A stretch of DNA of 48,229 nucleotides, from NCBI GenBank assembly GCA_017984755.1, contig JAGNYW010000021.1, positions 1-48,229 on the forward strand, written 5' to 3'. Position numbers and translations under genes: made by a program. How positions within the stretch are numbered: the first letter of the stretch is position 1; each line of letters begins with the position of its first letter. The stretch is from Methyloversatilis sp. (GTDB taxonomy: Bacteria; Pseudomonadota; Gammaproteobacteria; Burkholderiales; Rhodocyclaceae). Shown here one piece after another: positions 40,401 through 46,400 of the stretch. Below the pieces are notes generated by a model. The model was not told the DNA's origin. It searched no databases and was given only the letters and a program-made list of their open reading frames with translations.

Positions 40401-43400
40401 GGCAGCAACTGGAACAACGCCGGCACCCTGCGCCTTGAGGGCGGCGCGATCACATCCTCAACCAGCTTCGTCAGTTCAGGCGTCATCCGCGGCTTCGGCA
40501 GCCTGAGCCTCGGTGCGAACACGCTGACGAACAACGGCGTGCTGCGTCCGGACGGTCTGCTGACCGTGACCGGCAATCTGGTACTCGGCGGCGCCGGCAC
40601 GCTGGAAATCGGCATCGCCGGCAGCGAGCGCGGCACCGGTTTCGACGCGCTCGACGTCAGCGGCACGGTCACCTTCGGCGGCGCGCTGCGTGCGACGCAC
40701 GAAGGCGGATACACGCCGGGCGCCAACACCGGCTTCCGGGTAGTGCGCTACAACGCGCGCATTGCCGGTCGCGAGTTCGCGTCGCTGGATGTACCTGCCG
40801 GCTTCGGCTACGGCAGCTACTACGGGGCGGCCAACTACGTTCTTGGCAACGGCAGCGCGCTGACCGGCATCAACGAGTGGGTCAGCAACGTCGACGGCAA
40901 CTGGTCGGTCGGCAGCAACTGGTCACTGGGTGCCGCGCCGAATTCCGCGACGCAGACTGTCCTGATCGACCGTGTGGGCGTCACGCCGACCGTCACGATC
41001 AGCACCGGCACATGGACGGTCGGTTCGCTCTCGTCCGAAGAATCGCTGACGATCAGCGGCGGCAGCCTGACCGTCAATGGCGCAACGCGCGTCGGCCGCA
41101 CGCTGACCCTCAACGGCGGCCGCTTCGAAGCGCTCGGCACGCTGGACCTGAACGGGGTATCGGTCAGCAACGCGGCCAGCCAGTTCATTGCGAATGGTGG
41201 CGGTGCGATTGCCGATTTCGATCAGGGCAGCGGCACATCGAGCTTCAATGCCGGCGGTCTTGCCTTCTCGGTGCTGACACCACGCGGCGGCACGATGAAT
41301 TTCAACGCGGCCGTCACGCTGCCGTCGTCGACGCTGCGCGTCGCGAACTATGTCGCCAACATCAATGCCGACCTCGGCCTGGCCACACTGGACATCGATT
41401 CGGGCACAGCCAACCTGAACGTGGCGAACAGCGCGGCGAGCATCGACCTTTCGGGCGGCACGCTGAACGTTGCAGGCAATACCGCGATGGCGGGAAACCT
41501 GACCTGGAGCGGCGGCGCGATTGCCGGCGGCGGCGTGCTGTCGCTGGCGGGTGTGCTCGACCAGACCAGCAACACGACGGTCTATCTGCGCCAGACCACG
41601 CTGGTGCATTCGAACAGCAGCGGCAACAGCCGCATCGCAAACACCTCGGGCAGCGGATTCAACATCGAAAACGGCGCGTTGCTGCGCAATACCGGCTCGC
41701 TGACGCTGTCGGTCGAGGCGCCTGGCGGCATCCTCTACATCGATCAGGACACCGGCCCGCTGGGTGGCCGCTTCGAAAACACCGGCACGCTGACCAAGAT
41801 CGGCGCCGGCCGTGCCGACATCGGCAACTTCGGTGCGATGACCTTCGTACAGGGCGGCACGCTCAACGTGGAAGCCGGCAGTCTGACGCTCGGCAACACG
41901 GTCAGTCTCGCCGGCACGCAGAACGTTTCGGCCGGTGCGTTACTGCAGGTACTCGGCGGTACGACCACGCTGTCGGCCGGCCGCTCGATCGACGGCGCCG
42001 GCACCTTGACCCACAGCGCCGGCGTACTGTCTCTGGGCGACGGCGCACGCATTACGTCGATCTACACGCTGAGCGGCAGCGGCACGCTGAACATCGCCGC
42101 CGGCAGCACGGCGGATATCGATGGCCGCTTCAACTGGAACGGCGGCACGATCGCAGGCGGTGGCGTGCTCGACGTGAGCGGCGTGTTCGACCAGAGCGGG
42201 AACGTGACGGTCCGCCTGGACGCCACGACGCTGCAGCATCACAACACCAGTGGTGAAAGCCGCATCTCCAACACATCGAGCAGCGGTTTCAACATCGAAA
42301 ACGGCGGACTGTTCCGGAACACCGGCACGCTCGGCCTGATTGCCGCAGCGCCGACCGGAAACCTCTACATCGACCACGACTCCGGTGCCGCCAGCCGCTT
42401 CGAAAATACCGGCACGCTGACCAAGAGCGGAGCCGGCAATGTGGACTTCGGCAGCTTCGGCAACGTGAGCTTCGATCAGCTCGGCCACTTCGCAGTGAGC
42501 GAAGGCACGGCCACATTCAACAATGCGGTCATGCTGGCTGGTACGCAGCAGGTGGCGGAAGGTGCCACGCTGCAGGTCAATGGCGGCACCACGACGCTCT
42601 CGGCAGACGGCCGCATCGACGGTGCGGGCCAGTTCCGGCTGAACAGCGGCACGCTGGCGCTGGGCGACAACACCGTCGTCGCCTCCAGTTTTGCGCAATC
42701 GGGCGGCACCCTGCGGGTTGCACCGGGCGTCAACGCACGGATCAGCGGACGCTACGACTGGAGCGTGGGTACCGTCAGCGGCGGCAATACGCTGGTCGAT
42801 GGTGTGCTTGCAAGCGGTGGCACGCTGACCGTGTCGGGCGAGCTGCAGCAGGTCGGCACCAGCACCGTCACGCTGGAGAACGCCACGCTGCTTCACACCC
42901 ATAGCGGTGGCGGCAGCCGGATCGGTACGAACAACGGCCGCAGCATGCTGATCAACAACGGCGCCGTATTCAGGAATGCTGCTGGCACGGTGCTCACACT
43001 CGATACGCCCGACAGCGGCAACACGCTGTACGTCTACCAGAGCGGTGGTACCGGCAGCCGGTTCGAAAACTTCGGCACGCTGGTGAAGTCCGGCGGCGGA
43101 ACGCTCGACCTAGGCTACAACGGCAACCTCGTCGTGCAGCAGTCCGGCACCCTGCTGATCAACCAGGGCACGCTCTCCAACAATGCGGTCAGTACTTTCG
43201 CAGGTACGCAGCAGATCGCTGCCGGCGCGCTGCTGCTGCTGGGCAGCAGCACGAGCACGCTGGACGGCGACTCCGGTTTTTCCGGTGACGGACGCGTGCA
43301 GCAGAATGGCGGCACCACCACGCTGGGCGATGGCGCGTCGATCACGGCAGATGTGCTGCTGAGCGGCGGCACGCTGAATGTCGCAACCGGCGGTGCGGTC

Positions 43401-46400
43401 ATCGTCGACGGCGACCTGCAATGGACCGCCGGCACGCTGGGCGGCGCCGGCACGCTGACGTTGAATGGCGTACTGACACAGGCCAGCGCCAACACGCTCA
43501 CCCTGAACGCCACGCGCCTGATTCATACCAATTCATCCGGCAACAGTCGCATCGGCAACAACAACGGCCGCAGCCTGCTGCTGAACAATGGCGCGCTGCT
43601 GCAGAACGCCGCGGGCGCACTGCTGACCCTGGAAACCGAAAACAACAACAACACGCTGTACCTCTACCAGAGCGCAGGCACCGGCAGCCGCTTCGAAAAT
43701 CTCGGCACCTTGACCAAGACCGGTGCCGGTACGCTCGATTTCGGCTACAACGGCGGTCTGCTCATCGATCAGCGCGGTGTGCTGAACGTCCAGCAGGGCA
43801 CGCTGAGCATCAATGGCGTGGCGCTGCTGAGTGGCGCACAGCAGCTCGCCGCGGGCGGTACGCTCGACATCCGGGGTGCCACGACCACGCTTGCCGCAGC
43901 AGGCAGCGTGACCGGAGCCGGCACGCTTTCGCTGAGCGGCGGCACGCTGAATCTGGCCGATGGTGCAGGCATTGCATCCACGCTGCTTCACAGTGGCGGC
44001 ACGCTGCTGGGTAGCGGTGCCAACACGATCAGCGGTCGCTACGACTGGACTGCCGGCATCATCGACGGTGACGGCACGCTGACGGTCAGCGGCCCGCTGC
44101 AGATCACGGGCAGCAACACGCAGTTCCTGAATGCACGCGCGCTCGTTCACACCAATACGAGCGGCAGCAGCCGCATCTTCAAGACCAGCGGCTCGGTGAA
44201 TCTGAACAACGGTGCCGTGCTGCGCAATGCCGGCGGTGCCCGCCTGCTGTTCGATACCGGCAGCGGCAACTTCAGCGTGAATTCAAGCAGCGGCGGATCG
44301 CTGGTGAATGAAGGCACAGTCACCAAGGTCGGCAGCGGTTCCATGTCATTCGGCTCCAATGTCGGCTTCACCCAATCCGGTCTCCTCACCGTCGGACAGG
44401 GTTCGCTGAGCGTGGCGAGCGCGTTCACGAATGCGGGCACGATCGAGCTGCTCAACGCCACAACCTTCGGCAACACCAGCGCCGCCTCGGGCAACACCGG
44501 TACGGTCAGCGGCTTCGGCACGCTCGCACTGGGCTCGCAGGCCTTCACCAACAGCGGCATCGTGCGTCCGGGCGGCGCCGGCGCGATCGGCACGCTCAGC
44601 ATCACCGGTCGTTACATTCAGGACGCGGCCGGCACGCTGCAGATCGAACGCGGCACCGCAGGCACCGATGCACTTGTCGTCAGCAGTACGGCCACACTGG
44701 GCGGCACACTCGTGGTCAGCGAACTGCCGGGATACGTCGCAGTCGGCGGTGAAGCCAATATCGTGACGGCCGGCACCCTTGGCGGCGAATTCGCCAGCCG
44801 CACGCTGCCGAGCGGCTACAGCACGCTTGCCGTCGGCAACCGGCAGGTACTCAGCTATGCCGGCGCCATCTGCGGCGGCATCTGCTGGGACGGCGGTGCC
44901 GGCACCGGCATGTGGACCGATGCAGCCAACTGGACCGGCGACCTGCTGCCGGGCACCAGCGATCTGGTATTCATCGATCTCGCCGGCGCGCAGGTGACGC
45001 TGGCCTCCGGCAGCCATGCGATCCGCAGCCTGCAGAGCGTGACCGGTACGACGCTGACGCTGTCCGGCGGCGTCCTGAACGTCAGTGACGTCGCCACGCT
45101 GGCCGGCAACCTGGTCATCAGCGGCGGTACGCTGAATTTCAACGCAGCATCGCAGATCGCCCGCCTCGCGCTGTCGGCCGGTACTTTCGGTGGCAGCGGC
45201 ACGGTCACCTTCACCGGCGCAGGCTCGACATGGACCGGCGGTGACATGACGGGCAGCGGGCGTTCGGCGCTCGCTTCCGGATCGACCTTCAGCTATACGG
45301 CCGGCGCGCGCAGCACGACGCGCGGCCTCGACATTGCGCAGGGCGCCCGGTATTCGGTGGCCAGCGGCGCACTCACCACGACCGGCGGTGCGACCAACGC
45401 CGGCGTCGTCGACGTCGCAACCGGCGCTACCGTCCGCTATGGCGGCACGGCAAGCTACGCGCTCGACAGCACCGGACAGTTCGACGGCGGTGGCCGCATC
45501 GAATTCATCGATTCCGCGATCGTCGTCAGCTCGACCCTGGCGCCTGCAATCGCCGACAACACCTTCACCGTGCGCGTGCAGGACGCAGCACGCTTCACTG
45601 CAACTACCGCGGCCGCCATCGCCAATCTGGAAATCGCCGGCAGCGCCACGGTGGCGATGTCGGGCAATTTCCTTGGCGGGCAGGTGACGCAGACCGGCGG
45701 CAGCTTCACCACCCTCGGCGCAACGTCCGTCAACCAGTTCGATCTGGGCAGTGGCACGCTGACGCTGAACGGCCCGTCATCCGGCATTTCAACGTTGAAC
45801 ATGAGCGGCGGCAGCGTGGCGGGCACGGGCAATCTCACGGTGGGCGCACTCACGCTCGCTGGCGGCAGCTTCGCGCGCAGCGGCGCATCGGCGGTGACGG
45901 CGCTCGCCTTTTCCGGCGGCACGCTGGGCGGCAGCGGGCTGACGACACTCACGGGCGGCGGCAGCTGGTCGCGCGGACTGTTCCAGGGCAACCTGCTCGT
46001 ACAGAACGGCGCGACGCTGTCCATCGAGACGACCGGAAGCGATGACGCCACATCCAGCACCTACAAGCGCTTCGGTGCCGGTACGCTGGTAAACGACGGC
46101 ACGTTGAACTGGCGTGCCGGTCACATCGACGTCGTCGGCAGCGGCCGCCTGACGAACAACGGCCGCTTCGACATCAGTGGGGATTTCAATTTCGGCGACC
46201 GCTGGACCGGCACCGGCACGGTGACGATGATCAACAGTGCCGGTGGCCTGATCGTCAAGTCGGCAGGCGTCGGCGAAACCGCGATCGGCAGCCTGGGCAT
46301 TCCGGGCGGCACCGCCAATTACGTCGACTTCACCAACGATGGCGACATTCGCGTCGAATCCGGCCGGCTGCGCTTCAACATCGGCTACAGCGGCGCGCCC

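Noticed and set aside
39361-40433. Direct repeats considered as insertion-sequence or CRISPR copies
   Set aside because: They are 344 bp, in frame, inside a coding beta-helix region, with no transposase, terminal inverted repeats or spacer pattern.
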